A DNA stretch of 49,607 nucleotides, from contig JAKSVF010000010.1 of the NCBI GenBank assembly GCA_024408235.1, positions 1 through 49,607 on the forward strand, in the 5' to 3' direction. A program made the position numbers and the translations under genes. Below are positions 7,751-16,926 of the stretch, in pieces (position 1 is the first letter of the stretch; the number at the start of each line of letters is the position of its first letter). This DNA comes from Bacilli bacterium (lineage in GTDB: Bacteria > Bacillota_I > Bacilli_A > RFN20 > CAG-826). The notes below the pieces were generated by a model, which was not told the origin of the DNA, did not search any database, and was given only the letters and a program-made list of their open reading frames with translations.

Positions 7751-9167
7751 GCGATGCTCCTCTGTTTGCCATTTTTGGCGATAACACAAGGAATACAGTA
7801 TACCCAATGAACAATACAGTAAATATGCCTAAAGAGATTAGTGCGTTGGTAACGCTCTTGCCAGTGAAGTTCATAAGCAAGAGAAGTGGAGCGACGCATA
7901 GTGTAGCTGGAACTTGAGAGATGATGTAGATGCTTGAAGTAGGTGTTTCGAGGTTTGGATCGATTTCTTTTAATAGAATCATTCCATTGGATGCAGTGCC
8001 TGTTAATGCTCCGAAATTCATAGCGAAAACATGGTGTTCATAACCCTTGAAACATATTTTGGAAATAAGTCTGCAGTAGACATAAGTTCCAATCGTTCCG
8101 AGTACAGAAAGAATAACGATAATCCAGACATAATTTGCTATCTGACCGATGTCGATGGAAGCAACTCCTGCAACAATCATCAAGTCGAATGCAAAACCTG
8201 AAATTCTATCCATTTGATAATTTGAGATGCAGTTCTTTTTTAGTACATTCTTCTTTCTAAGAAGGTTGTAGACTAACTTAATCAACATTGCGAATAAAAC
8301 ACCCCAAAGGAAATTGAATCCCCAAGCGATAGAATTGGTGAAATCGGAGATGGCTCCAAGCCCACACATAAAGGCAAACGCAAGGCCATATCCTAAAGCG
8401 ACTAAACCAACCTGAATCGTGAATTTATCGACTGAGTCAGATTCTTCGATTGTATTCTCTTCATGGATGACTGTGTTATATGTATCGCTCTTGTTTTCTG
8501 TAACAGCGATTTTGCCTCTAGCTTTCTGTATGTTTATGTATGCGACTCCCACTAAAGATGCGACGATGAATCCGATTGAAGCAAGAGATAATCCAAAGCT
8601 TCCGTTCGTGGAGAACATTGAACTATAGTCGGCTGAGAAGTTTACGTCCCATGCAAGTGCGTTGCCCGGCCCCTGTCCAAATGCCAAAGGAAGGATAGCG
8701 CCTGAAGAGTAGAAAATCGTATTAGATGCATTCTGGGTTATATAATAGGCGACAATCGTAACTGCAAGTCCAAGAACAGCCTGGAGCATATAAGTTCCGC
8801 CTGTGAGGAAACCGTTCTGTATACCGGCAAACAATCTTCCCTTTTCTTTTTTCTCGTTGACCTTCAAAGTCATTGCGACGAAACCGATTCCTAAACCGTG
8901 ATAAGTAATGACCTGCATGATATCCTGCTGGATCACAGGTTGTCCAAAGAGTTTAGCTCCGGTTGCATTTAGGATAATCTCGATTATCAAAATGATGACG
9001 CCACCAATTAACGCAGATGGTATCAGCGATTTTTTAAGGAAAGGGATAACACTCCTTAAAATATGGGCAATAAGCATAGATAAAAGGAGTATTCCAACTT
9101 GGAAGAGAACGCTCCAAACGACAAAGTAATTTTCTAAACTAAAATTCCAGTTTGATGCAAAAATCAT
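7743..9167 (-). CDS. Sodium/glutamate symporter family transporter (GltS-like)
   Basis: 474 residues. The start is ATG at 9167 (AGAGGT 8 bases upstream) rather than an upstream in-frame start. The protein is strongly hydrophobic with roughly ten to twelve membrane segments and has the family hallmark AFGQGPGNALAWD in the first half, with a pseudo-symmetric second half (MNFGALTGTASNGM). A hydrophilic loop around residues 220-260 separates the halves. GltS proteins import glutamate with sodium. At 474 residues it is longer than E. coli GltS (about 400), as in the Firmicutes subgroup. It is the first gene of an operon with the acyltransferase. The substrate is inferred from family only. Confidence 0.85.
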   Translation of the reverse strand: MIFASNWNFSLENYFVVWSVLFQVGILLLSMLIAHILRSVIPFLKKSLIPSALIGGVIILIIEIILNATGAKLFGQPVIQQDIMQVITYHGLGIGFVAMTLKVNEKKEKGRLFAGIQNGFLTGGTYMLQAVLGLAVTIVAYYITQNASNTIFYSSGAILPLAFGQGPGNALAWDVNFSADYSSMFSTNGSFGLSLASIGFIVASLVGVAYINIQKARGKIAVTENKSDTYNTVIHEENTIEESDSVDKFTIQVGLVALGYGLAFAFMCGLGAISDFTNSIAWGFNFLWGVLFAMLIKLVYNLLRKKNVLKKNCISNYQMDRISGFAFDLMIVAGVASIDIGQIANYVWIIVILSVLGTIGTYVYCRLISKICFKGYEHHVFAMNFGALTGTASNGMILLKEIDPNLETPTSSIYIISQVPATLCVAPLLLLMNFTGKSVTNALISLGIFTVLFIGYTVFLVLSPKMANRGASRG

Positions 9168-9187
9168 AATTGTGACCTCTGAATTGT

Positions 9188-9215
9188 AGTTTATATCCAC
9201 TTAAATATATGTCAA
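9188..9215 (-). promoter_or_regulatory. gltS promoter
   Basis: Minus strand: consensus TTGACA (9210-9215), 16 bases, TAAACT (9188-9193), followed by a short leader with AGAGGT. Confidence 0.6.
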
Positions 9216-9329
9216 TTACGCTTTTGAACGAACTGTAATAAGTTTCGATAAATTCTTAAAAAATCAACTATCTACCAATTAGAGAATGAATATGAAATCG
9301 CTTTTTTAATAAAAAGATAGAAATATTGC

Positions 9330-9357
9330 TTTACATTGCGCACACATGATTTAAACT
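9330..9357 (+). promoter_or_regulatory. Promoter of the lysine operon
   Basis: TTTACA (9330-9335), 16 bases, TAAACT (9352-9357). The start would fall about 3 bases before the riboswitch P1 helix. Bases 9216-9329 upstream are A+T rich with no other feature seen. Confidence 0.55.
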
Positions 9358-9366
9358 TTCAGCGGA

Positions 9367-9572
9367 TTGATAGAGGCGCAATCGAAATTAGTAGCCAACG
9401 GAGGGGGTACCCAATGAAATTGGTGAAAGGTGAGATTGCCGAAACAGTCTAGAGACATCTAGATTGATTGGGCCGCTGGGGAATACCCAAGTGGACTCCT
9501 ACGTCAAGTAGAGGCGCTATTCAATGAACACCAAACTTTATGGGGTTGCATTGAGCGTGCAATCCCGTTTTA
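9367..9572 (+). promoter_or_regulatory. Lysine riboswitch (L box) with transcription attenuator
   Basis: The leader has the conserved lysine-aptamer blocks: AGAGGCGC near the 5' end, GGTGAGATTGCCGAAAC in the middle, CCGCTGGGGAATACCCAAGTGG, and CTACGTCAAGTAGAGGCGC at the 3' side. The P1 helix pairs TTGATAG (9367-9373) with CTATTCAA (9517-9524). The 3' side of P1, CGCTATTCAATG (9515-9526), can instead pair with CATTGAGCG (9549-9557), which includes part of the terminator's 5' arm and loop. So bound lysine should favour P1 plus terminator (off), and free RNA should favour the antiterminator (on). Downstream are seven lysine genes, which fits. Confidence 0.95.
9542..9572 (+). terminator. Riboswitch-controlled intrinsic terminator
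   Basis: GGGGTTGCA / TGCAATCCC (9-bp stem with one G-T pair, 7-base loop) is followed by CGTTTTATTT. It ends 18 bases before the dapA start and is the expression platform of the lysine riboswitch. Confidence 0.9.
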
Positions 9573-9589
9573 TTTAAGTGAGGTAAGGT

Positions 9590-10477
9590 ATGAAAAAAGA
9601 CATTATTTTCAAAGGAACGGCTACAGCAATCATCACTCCATTTAAAAATGGTGAAATTGATTATGAGGCCTTCGGAAGATTATTAGAAGATCAGATTGCC
9701 AATGGAGTTAACGCAATCGTTGTTGCTGGAACAACTGGTGAGTGCTCAACATTAACTGATGAAGAGCAGTGGGATCTCATCGAATTCGCAGTTAAAACCG
9801 TTAACCACAGAGTTCCGGTTATTGCGGGCACAGGATCTAACGACACAAGACATGGCTGCAGATTAACTAAGGGCGCATGCGACAAGGGTTGCGATGCCGT
9901 TTTAATCGTCACCCCATATTACAACAAGACATCACAAGCTGGATTGGTTGCTCATTTTACAGCTATGGCAAACGCTTCAACTAAACCCGTTATCCTTTAT
10001 AACGTTCCATCTAGAACTGCCGTCAACATTGAACCAGAAACATATGCTGAATTGGCAAAGCACCCATTAATTACATCCGTTAAGGAAGCGAGTGGAAATC
10101 TCGAGAAACTCAAAAGAACAATGGAACTTGCTCCGGAACTCAATTATTACAGCGGCAATGATGATCAGATTGCTGTAATGATGGGAATGGGTTGTTTAGG
10201 AGTTATATCCGTTCTATCAAATGTTTGTCCAAAAGAAACGGTAGAAATGACAGATGCGCTCTTAAATGGAGACAACGCTAAAGGTGAAGAAATCCAGGAA
10301 AAGTATATGCCTCTTGTTAAAGCGTTGTTCTCTGATGTCAGCCCAATACCAGTAAAAGAAGCGATGCATATGCTCGGATACTGTGACTTAGATATCAGGC
10401 TTCCATTAGTGCCAACAACAGACGAAAAGCGTGCTCATCTAAAAGATGAATTAAAGAACGTCGGCTTTGATTTATAA
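9590..10477 (+). CDS. dapA: 4-hydroxy-tetrahydrodipicolinate synthase
   Basis: 295 residues, TIM-barrel class I aldolase. The catalytic lysine is in SVKEAS (Lys165), the tyrosine in LYNVPSRT (Tyr137), and GTTGECSTLT forms the pyruvate carboxylate-binding loop. It condenses pyruvate with aspartate semialdehyde, the committed step towards diaminopimelate. It is first in the riboswitch-controlled operon. GAGG lies 6 bases before the ATG at 9590. It ends just before the dapB ribosome binding site. Confidence 0.97.
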   Translation: MKKDIIFKGTATAIITPFKNGEIDYEAFGRLLEDQIANGVNAIVVAGTTGECSTLTDEEQWDLIEFAVKTVNHRVPVIAGTGSNDTRHGCRLTKGACDKGCDAVLIVTPYYNKTSQAGLVAHFTAMANASTKPVILYNVPSRTAVNIEPETYAELAKHPLITSVKEASGNLEKLKRTMELAPELNYYSGNDDQIAVMMGMGCLGVISVLSNVCPKETVEMTDALLNGDNAKGEEIQEKYMPLVKALFSDVSPIPVKEAMHMLGYCDLDIRLPLVPTTDEKRAHLKDELKNVGFDL

Positions 10478-10487
10478 GGGGTTGCTT

Positions 10488-11198
10488 ATGAAAATTATTC
10501 TTAATGGTTCAAACGGCAGAATGGGACAAGCAGTCCAGAAAAAAGCCGTACTTCACGAAATCATTGGTGTCGATAAACTTAGCGCCACCTATCCAACATT
10601 AAATTCATATAGCGGTGAAGCTGATGTAATCATTGACTTCTCCCATCACAGCGCAACTGCTGAATTAGTTGCCTATGCCATAAGTAAAAAACTCCCACTC
10701 GTTATCGCTACCACCGGTCAAACTGAAGAAGAGAAGAGCCTAATTAACGAAGCGTCGAAATCAATTCCAGTCTTTTTCTCATACAATATGTCTATTGGAA
10801 TTGCTGTTCTTGCTGATTCTGCAAAAAAGATTGCTTCAGTGATGCCTAATGCAGAAATTGAAATCGTTGAAACGCATCATGATCAGAAGTTAGATGCTCC
10901 TTCAGGAACGGCTCTTTTGCTCGCTAAGGCAATCAAAGAAGTTAGAAGCGATTCAAACATCGTAACCGGAAGAAGTGGACATGGTAAACGCGACCCAAAG
11001 GAAATAGGCATTCAGTCCATCCGTATTGGAAACATCGTTGGAATCCACGAAATCATTATTTCCACGGGATTAGAATCGATCACATTAAAGCATGAAGCAT
11101 ATGACCGTTCCCTTTTTGCTGACGGAGCCATCAAGGCTGCAGAGTTCATCGTTGGTAAAGAGCCGGGCATATATGAGATGAAGGACACACTTGAATGA
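10488..11198 (+). CDS. dapB: 4-hydroxy-tetrahydrodipicolinate reductase
   Basis: 236 residues from ATG 10488, chosen because AAGGGG precedes it and the Rossmann motif NGSNGRMGQ begins at once; an in-frame upstream start at 10467 would add 7 residues. The C-terminal domain has VETHHDQKLDAPSGTA, which holds the catalytic histidines and lysine. It reduces the DapA product with NAD(P)H to tetrahydrodipicolinate. It is short for DapB (about 240-270) because the loop after the nucleotide-binding strand is trimmed, as in several Firmicutes. It ends in an ATGA overlap with dapF. Confidence 0.95.
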   Translation: MKIILNGSNGRMGQAVQKKAVLHEIIGVDKLSATYPTLNSYSGEADVIIDFSHHSATAELVAYAISKKLPLVIATTGQTEEEKSLINEASKSIPVFFSYNMSIGIAVLADSAKKIASVMPNAEIEIVETHHDQKLDAPSGTALLLAKAIKEVRSDSNIVTGRSGHGKRDPKEIGIQSIRIGNIVGIHEIIISTGLESITLKHEAYDRSLFADGAIKAAEFIVGKEPGIYEMKDTLE

Positions 11199-12043
11199 GA
11201 ATACCTTTCGTAAAAATGCATGGTTGTGCAAATGACTATATTTATATAGATTGTTTGAAAACAACCATCGATAATCCAAATGAACTCGCAAAAATAATGT
11301 CTCCGAGACATTTCTCGGTCGGCAGCGATGGACTTGTTCTCATTTGTCCATCCGACGTCGCTGATTTCAAGATGAGAATGTTTAATCTCGACGGCAGTGA
11401 AGGAAAGATGTGCGGCAATGCCATAAGATGTGTTGGCAAATATGTTTACGACAGCGGATATACCACATCTACTGAACTGTCCATTGAAACATTAAGCGGC
11501 ATCAAGTACTTATCGCTTCATGTCGTTAACGGAAAGGTCCAGACAGTTTCTGTTAAAATGGGGCAAGCAAAGCTAAATAAGGAAGATATACCGGTTGTTT
11601 CTAACACCGATACAGTTATAAGCCAAACCGTCTCCATTGCAGAAGGAATATACACAATTACATGTGTCAGCATGGGCAATCCACACTGTATTACATATGT
11701 AGAAGATGTTAAACGCTTGGACTTAGAAAAACTTGGCCCAAAGTTCGAATTCGATCCTATGTTTCCGGAAAGAGTTAACACCGAATTCATCCATGTTATT
11801 GATAGAACAACTCTTGATATGAGAGTTTGGGAAAGAGGAAGCGGGGAAACCTGGGCATGTGGAACGGGCGCTTGTGCAGCAACGGTGTCATCAGTACTCA
11901 ATGGCTACTGCGATTATGATGCGCCAATCACAATTCACCTTTTAGGTGGAGATTTAAAAATCACGGTTGACCATGACTTGAATGTGTTGATGGAAGGACC
12001 GGCAACAAAAGTATATGAAGGAGTGTATGAATATGAGTGTTAA
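11195..12043 (+). CDS. dapF: Diaminopimelate epimerase
   Basis: 282 residues with the two-domain pseudo-symmetric epimerase fold. The two catalytic cysteines are visible: MCGNAIRCVG (Cys73) and WACGTGACA (Cys222). It interconverts LL- and meso-diaminopimelate, giving the cell-wall cross-linking residue and the substrate of LysA. Its start overlaps dapB by 4 bases and its end overlaps dapL by 11, so translation is coupled. Confidence 0.97.
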   Translation: MRIPFVKMHGCANDYIYIDCLKTTIDNPNELAKIMSPRHFSVGSDGLVLICPSDVADFKMRMFNLDGSEGKMCGNAIRCVGKYVYDSGYTTSTELSIETLSGIKYLSLHVVNGKVQTVSVKMGQAKLNKEDIPVVSNTDTVISQTVSIAEGIYTITCVSMGNPHCITYVEDVKRLDLEKLGPKFEFDPMFPERVNTEFIHVIDRTTLDMRVWERGSGETWACGTGACAATVSSVLNGYCDYDAPITIHLLGGDLKITVDHDLNVLMEGPATKVYEGVYEYEC

Positions 12044-13217
12044 GGTTAATACGAACTATGACAATTTAGTCAAAAACTACCTGTTCTCAGAAATTGCTAA
12101 ACGCGTTAAAGCCTATACTCTTGCAAACCCAGATAAGAAGATTATCAGATTGGGAATCGGCGATGTTACACAGCCATTAACAAAGACTGTGATCGACGCC
12201 ATGGCTAATGCCGTTCAAGAAATGGGCGTTAAGGATACTTTCAAGGGATACCCACCAGAATACGGCTATGATTTTTTAAGAGAGGCAATTGTTGCCCATT
12301 ACTCAAAGAGGTGCAATGTCTCTATAAAATGTGACGATGTCTTTGTATCAGATGGAGCGAAATCCGACTGTGGAAACATTGTTGAAATATTCGGAGACAA
12401 CGAGATTCTTATCCCTGATCCTGTTTATCCTGTCTACCTTGACTCAAACATCATGTGCGGTAGAAAAGCCAAGTTCATCAACGCGAATGAGGCTAATTTA
12501 TTTGCACCGTTACCAGAAGGAATCGATGGTGGTAACTATGTTATCTATATTTGTTCTCCAAACAACCCAACTGGCGCAGTGTACACTAAAGATCAATTGG
12601 AGAAGTGGGTTAAATTTGCTAAAGCAACCGGCTCAGTCATCATCTTTGACTCGGCATACGAGGCTTATATTACTGGCGGAGAGCCAAGATCCATTTACGA
12701 AATTGAAGGCGCGAAAGAATGTGCCATTGAAATCTGTTCACTTTCTAAAAGCGCGGGTTTCACAGGAACTCGTTGCTCTTGGACTGTTGTTCCAACCGAG
12801 CTAATGGTTGGAGATACTTCCCTTAATGCTATGTGGGCTAGAAGGCAAGCAACTAAGTTTAACGGAGTTCCATACATCATCCAAAAAGGCGCAGAAGCCG
12901 CTTTATCAGACCAGGGCAGGAAAGAATCGGATGAAATCATTAGTTACTACATGAGGAACGCGAAATTAATCGCTGACCTCTTGAAAGAAAAAGGCGTGTT
13001 CTTCACTGGAGGCATCTCATCGCCATACATTTGGCTCAAAACTCCAGATGGTATGTCTTCTTGGGAGTTCTTCGACAAGTTATTGAATGAAGTTCAGCTT
13101 GTTGGAACACCTGGTTCAGGATTCGGAAAGAATGGAGAAGGCTTCTTCAGACTTACCGCTTTCGGATCATATGAAGACACACTTGAAGCGGTTGAAAGGC
13201 TTCGCAAATTCTTATAA
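12033..13217 (+). CDS. dapL: LL-diaminopimelate aminotransferase
   Basis: 394 residues from ATG 12033, which has AAGGAG 9 bases upstream inside dapF; the in-frame ATGs at 12015 and 12027 have no suitable site. Family features are IRLGIGDVTQPL, FKGYPPEYGYDFLREAI, CSPNNPTGAVY and the PLP lysine in SLSKSAGFTG (Lys239). DapL converts tetrahydrodipicolinate directly to LL-diaminopimelate with glutamate as donor, bypassing DapC/D/E and their acylated intermediates. No dapD, dapH or dapE is present in the window, which fits this route. Confidence 0.95.
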   Translation: MSVKVNTNYDNLVKNYLFSEIAKRVKAYTLANPDKKIIRLGIGDVTQPLTKTVIDAMANAVQEMGVKDTFKGYPPEYGYDFLREAIVAHYSKRCNVSIKCDDVFVSDGAKSDCGNIVEIFGDNEILIPDPVYPVYLDSNIMCGRKAKFINANEANLFAPLPEGIDGGNYVIYICSPNNPTGAVYTKDQLEKWVKFAKATGSVIIFDSAYEAYITGGEPRSIYEIEGAKECAIEICSLSKSAGFTGTRCSWTVVPTELMVGDTSLNAMWARRQATKFNGVPYIIQKGAEAALSDQGRKESDEIISYYMRNAKLIADLLKEKGVFFTGGISSPYIWLKTPDGMSSWEFFDKLLNEVQLVGTPGSGFGKNGEGFFRLTAFGSYEDTLEAVERLRKFL

Positions 13218-13226
13218 GGAGGGGTT

Positions 13227-14528
13227 ATGAAAACAATACTTCACGACAATGTAACAACTAGAGAAGGTGAATTATATTTCTCTAATGTCAAGGTTACTGA
13301 CATAATCAAAGATTATGGAACTCCTATTTTCTTACTAGATGAGAATAAAATTAGAGAGCATATTAATGAATATAAATCCGCTATGAAGGAATACTTTGGA
13401 GAAGGCTCCATGCCTCTTTATGCTTCAAAGGCTTGCAGCTTTAAAGAACTATATAGAGTTGTTAAATCTGAAGGTGTTGGAACCGACATTGTATCACCTG
13501 GAGAACTCTATACCGCAGTGGCTGCAGGTTTCGATATGTCCAAAGCGTTCTTCCACGGAAACAACAAGACTGATAGAGATATTGAATTTGCCATGGACAG
13601 TGGACTTGGATATTTTGTTGTTGATGGCTTAGAAGAACTTGATGCGATTGAAAAGATTGCATTAAGAAAAGGCATAAAGCAGAAGATTCTTTTAAGAATT
13701 ACTCCGGGAATTGATCCTCACACCCATAAGAAGATTTCAACTGGAGGAGTTGACTCTAAGTTTGGCTCAGCGATTGCAACTGGCCTTGCTGAGAAAATGG
13801 TTAAGGAATCATTAAAGAGATATGCAGTCGTTCTCAAAGGTTTCCACTGTCACATTGGTTCTCAGATATTCGAAGTTGACCCATTTATTGATGCGGTCGA
13901 AATCATGACCGAATTCATCGCTGATATGAAATCTAAATTTGACTTCGTTGCAGATGTCCTCAATTTGGGTGGCGGATTTGGCGTTAGATACAAAGAATGC
14001 GACCCAATTATAAGCTACACTGAAAACATTAAGGCAATCGGTGCGAAACTTGATGAACAATGTAAGGCACTAAATATCAAGAAACCTGTCATCTATTTGG
14101 AACCTGGTAGAAGCCTAGTTGCCGATGCGGGCATGACAGTCTACGAAGTTGGCTCAGTCAAGTCGATAGAAGGCATTAAAAACTATGTCTCTATCGATGG
14201 AGGAATGACCGATAATCCTAGGTACACCCTCTATCAATCACCATATACAGTCATCTCTGTTAACAAGCCTGAAGCTGCTTGTGATTTCAAGTGCACAATC
14301 GCTGGAAGATGCTGCGAATCTGGCGACATCATTCAAGAAGATGTCATGCTCCCGAAAGTTGAAAGAGGAGATTTAATCGCAGTTTTAGTAACAGGTGCTT
14401 ATAATTACTCAATGTCGAGTAATTACAATAGAATTCCTCGTGCTCCAGTCGTAATGGTATATAATGGTACTCCACGATTGGCCGTTAGAAGGGAATCATA
14501 TGAGGATTTAATCCTCAATGATATGTAA
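13227..14528 (+). CDS. lysA: Diaminopimelate decarboxylase
   Basis: 433 residues, fold type III PLP barrel followed by a beta domain. The PLP lysine is in LYASKACS (Lys68). Other landmarks are KGFHCHIGSQIF, LNLGGGFG, LEPGRS and CCESGDI (active-site cysteine contributed to the dimer partner). It decarboxylates meso-diaminopimelate to lysine, the ligand of the operon's riboswitch. AGGAGGGG precedes the ATG, 9 bases after dapL. Confidence 0.97.
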   Translation: MKTILHDNVTTREGELYFSNVKVTDIIKDYGTPIFLLDENKIREHINEYKSAMKEYFGEGSMPLYASKACSFKELYRVVKSEGVGTDIVSPGELYTAVAAGFDMSKAFFHGNNKTDRDIEFAMDSGLGYFVVDGLEELDAIEKIALRKGIKQKILLRITPGIDPHTHKKISTGGVDSKFGSAIATGLAEKMVKESLKRYAVVLKGFHCHIGSQIFEVDPFIDAVEIMTEFIADMKSKFDFVADVLNLGGGFGVRYKECDPIISYTENIKAIGAKLDEQCKALNIKKPVIYLEPGRSLVADAGMTVYEVGSVKSIEGIKNYVSIDGGMTDNPRYTLYQSPYTVISVNKPEAACDFKCTIAGRCCESGDIIQEDVMLPKVERGDLIAVLVTGAYNYSMSSNYNRIPRAPVVMVYNGTPRLAVRRESYEDLILNDM

Positions 14529-14540
14529 GGAGGTCATAAA

Positions 14541-15851
14541 ATGATCGTTGCAAAATTCGGTGGATCATCTCTTGCGTCCGCTAAACAGTTTGAGAAGGTT
14601 AAAAAGATCGTTTCCTCAAACCCAGACATTCAAGTTGTCGTCGTCTCTGCTCCAGGCAAAAGACAGTCTGGTGATATTAAAATCACTGACTACTTGTACA
14701 CCTTAAGATCACACTACAAATACGGTGTTCCTGAAGACAAGATTGAAGGCGAAATCATGAATCGTTACAAAGAGATTTCTGATGACCTCAATCTCGGTTA
14801 TAGAATCGAAGATGAAATTAAGACATTCTTTGACTCATGCAACAAGAACACGGATACAAACAGAATTGTTTCTAGAGGTGAATATTTTTCAGCTAGATTA
14901 ATGGCTGAATGCCTTGGATTCGAATTCGTCGATGCTGCTGATGTCCTTCACTTCACGTTCGATGGCGAATTAGATGAAGAGTCTTCATCAATCGCAGTTA
15001 GAGAAGCGGTTGAGACCTATGGCCGCATTGTTGTTCCTGGCTTCTATGGTTCATACCCAAACGGCGACATTCACTTGTTCTCACGTGGCGGTTCAGATAT
15101 TACCGGATCATATATCGCAGCATTCTTAGGTGCTGATGTATATGAGAACTGGACAGACGTTTCAGGCGTTTATAAAGCTGACCCACGCATTGTTAAAGGC
15201 GCGGAAGTCGTCGAGTCAATCACTTACGAAGAATTAAGAGAAATGTCTTATATGGGCGCTGATGTTTTACATCAGAATTCAGTCCGTCCATGCCAGACTC
15301 ACAATATCCCGATTCACATCAAGAACACAAATGATCCAGATGCTCCTGGTACATACATCATTGAAGAGGCTAAACAAGAACGCCCTGTCACTGGCTTAGC
15401 TTGTAAGAAAGGCTTTGTTAACTTCTTCGTTTATAAGAGACACATGGCTAACCAAATCGGTTTCGTCTATGATGTCCTTGAAATCTTCAAGAGATATAAC
15501 GTTTCTGTTGAACATATCCCAACAGGTATGGATAACATCACGGTTGTAGTTCAGGAAGCAAATGTCTCCAAGTGCATCCATAAGATTCTCTCCGATTTAA
15601 AGGAAGAACTCGAATGCGAAGTCGACTTCGAAAAGGATATGTCACTTGTCGCAGTCGTAGGCCTCAACATGATTGGCCATATTGGTTTATCGGCAAAAGT
15701 TTTATCCATTCTCGCGTCCGAGAATATAAATATTAAGATGATAGTTCAGTCACCAGATGAAATGAACATCATGGTTGGCGTTGATACAAAAGATGCAGAC
15801 CACGCTCTCGATGCTCTCTATCAGGGCTTACATGAGCAGAATCTCTTATAA
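14541..15851 (+). CDS. lysC: Aspartate kinase
   Basis: 436 residues. The kinase domain begins MIVAKFGGSSLA and includes SRGEYFSARLMA and LFSRGGSDITGSYIA; the C-terminal third holds two ACT domains (about 290-436) with VVGLNMIGHIG and INIKMIVQS. It phosphorylates aspartate at the start of the pathway. The ACT domains normally give feedback inhibition by lysine and/or threonine; which one applies here cannot be read. It sits after lysA although it acts first. AAGGAGG precedes the ATG. Confidence 0.95.
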   Translation: MIVAKFGGSSLASAKQFEKVKKIVSSNPDIQVVVVSAPGKRQSGDIKITDYLYTLRSHYKYGVPEDKIEGEIMNRYKEISDDLNLGYRIEDEIKTFFDSCNKNTDTNRIVSRGEYFSARLMAECLGFEFVDAADVLHFTFDGELDEESSSIAVREAVETYGRIVVPGFYGSYPNGDIHLFSRGGSDITGSYIAAFLGADVYENWTDVSGVYKADPRIVKGAEVVESITYEELREMSYMGADVLHQNSVRPCQTHNIPIHIKNTNDPDAPGTYIIEEAKQERPVTGLACKKGFVNFFVYKRHMANQIGFVYDVLEIFKRYNVSVEHIPTGMDNITVVVQEANVSKCIHKILSDLKEELECEVDFEKDMSLVAVVGLNMIGHIGLSAKVLSILASENINIKMIVQSPDEMNIMVGVDTKDADHALDALYQGLHEQNLL

Positions 15852-15862
15852 GGAAAAATGAA

Positions 15863-16864
15863 ATGAAAGAATTTGTTGTTGCTATTCTTGGCGCTACAGG
15901 CGCTGTCGGAAGAGAAATGATGAAGGTTCTCGAGGAGAGAAACTTCCCGGTCTCAAAATTAATCCCTCTTGCAAGTGCTAGAAGCGCTGGCATGAAAATC
16001 CCATTTAAAGGAGGGGAGGTTGAAGTCCAGGCTATCACCGAAGAATCCTTCAAAGGCGTTGATATCGTCTTAGGCGCATCACCTAACAAAGTTGCTCAGC
16101 AGTACGCTGATGCTATCGTTAAAGCAGGATGTGTCTTTATCGACAATTCCAGCGCATTCCGTATGGATCCTAACGTTCCACTCGTCGTACCTGAAATCAA
16201 CCCTGAGGACGCTTATAAACATAACGGAATCATCTCCAACCCTAACTGTTCAACAATTATCACGTTAGTTGCTATCAACGCTATCAATAAGCTTTCTGAA
16301 ATCGTGACAGTCGTTGCTTCAACCTACCAGGCAACATCTGGCGCAGGGGCAAATGGTCCTAAGGAACTTGCTCAGGAAGTCAAAGACATTGAGGCAGGAA
16401 ACCCAGTACATCCTGAGACATTCCAGTATCAGATCGCTTATAACTTAATCCCACACATCGGCTCATTCTTAGATAACGGATACACAACCGAAGAAATGAA
16501 GATGCAGAACGAGGGAAGAAAGATCATGCATCTTCCTAACCTTAAGGTTAATTGCACATGTGTTCGTGTTCCTGTCTTCAGAAGCCATTCAATCTCGGTT
16601 ACTCTCGTCACAAAAGAGCACTTGACTATTGATGCAGTCAAGAGCGCCATTGCAAATGAGAAAGGTTGCAGATTGGTTGATGACCCAGCTAATAAGGTTT
16701 ATCCAATGCCTCTTGATACATCCGATCAAGATCTCGTTTGGGTCGGAAGAATCAGAGAGGATTTGATCAACCCAAACGGTATCACTCTCTTCTGCTGCGG
16801 TGACCAGGTTCGTAAGGGCGCTGCAACAAACGCAATCCAAATCGCAGAATTGTTTGTGAAATAA
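15863..16864 (+). CDS. asd: Aspartate-semialdehyde dehydrogenase
   Basis: 333 residues with the NADP-binding loop LGATGAVGREM, the catalytic cysteine in SNPNCSTI (Cys129) and the later histidine in RVPVFRSHSISVT. It reduces aspartyl phosphate to the semialdehyde used by DapA. It is the last gene of the operon, so all seven enzymes from aspartate to lysine are together. AAGGA lies upstream of the ATG. Only a weak AACAAAA/TTTTGTT inverted repeat without a T run follows, so some read-through into the next gene is possible. Confidence 0.97.
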   Translation: MKEFVVAILGATGAVGREMMKVLEERNFPVSKLIPLASARSAGMKIPFKGGEVEVQAITEESFKGVDIVLGASPNKVAQQYADAIVKAGCVFIDNSSAFRMDPNVPLVVPEINPEDAYKHNGIISNPNCSTIITLVAINAINKLSEIVTVVASTYQATSGAGANGPKELAQEVKDIEAGNPVHPETFQYQIAYNLIPHIGSFLDNGYTTEEMKMQNEGRKIMHLPNLKVNCTCVRVPVFRSHSISVTLVTKEHLTIDAVKSAIANEKGCRLVDDPANKVYPMPLDTSDQDLVWVGRIREDLINPNGITLFCCGDQVRKGAATNAIQIAELFVK

Positions 16865-16877
16865 ACAAAATTAATCC

Positions 16878-16906
16878 TTTTGTTCATATATGTATAGGTA
16901 TATAAA
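16878..16906 (+). promoter_or_regulatory. Promoter of the small membrane protein gene
   Basis: TTTTGT (16878-16883), 17 bases, TATAAA (16901-16906). Confidence 0.45.
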
Positions 16907-16926
16907 TATGGACAGAGGATTTTTTT

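Noticed and set aside
16865-16885. Terminator after asd
   Set aside because: AACAAAA/TTTTGTT is an inverted repeat, but it has no G+C stem and no T run after it.
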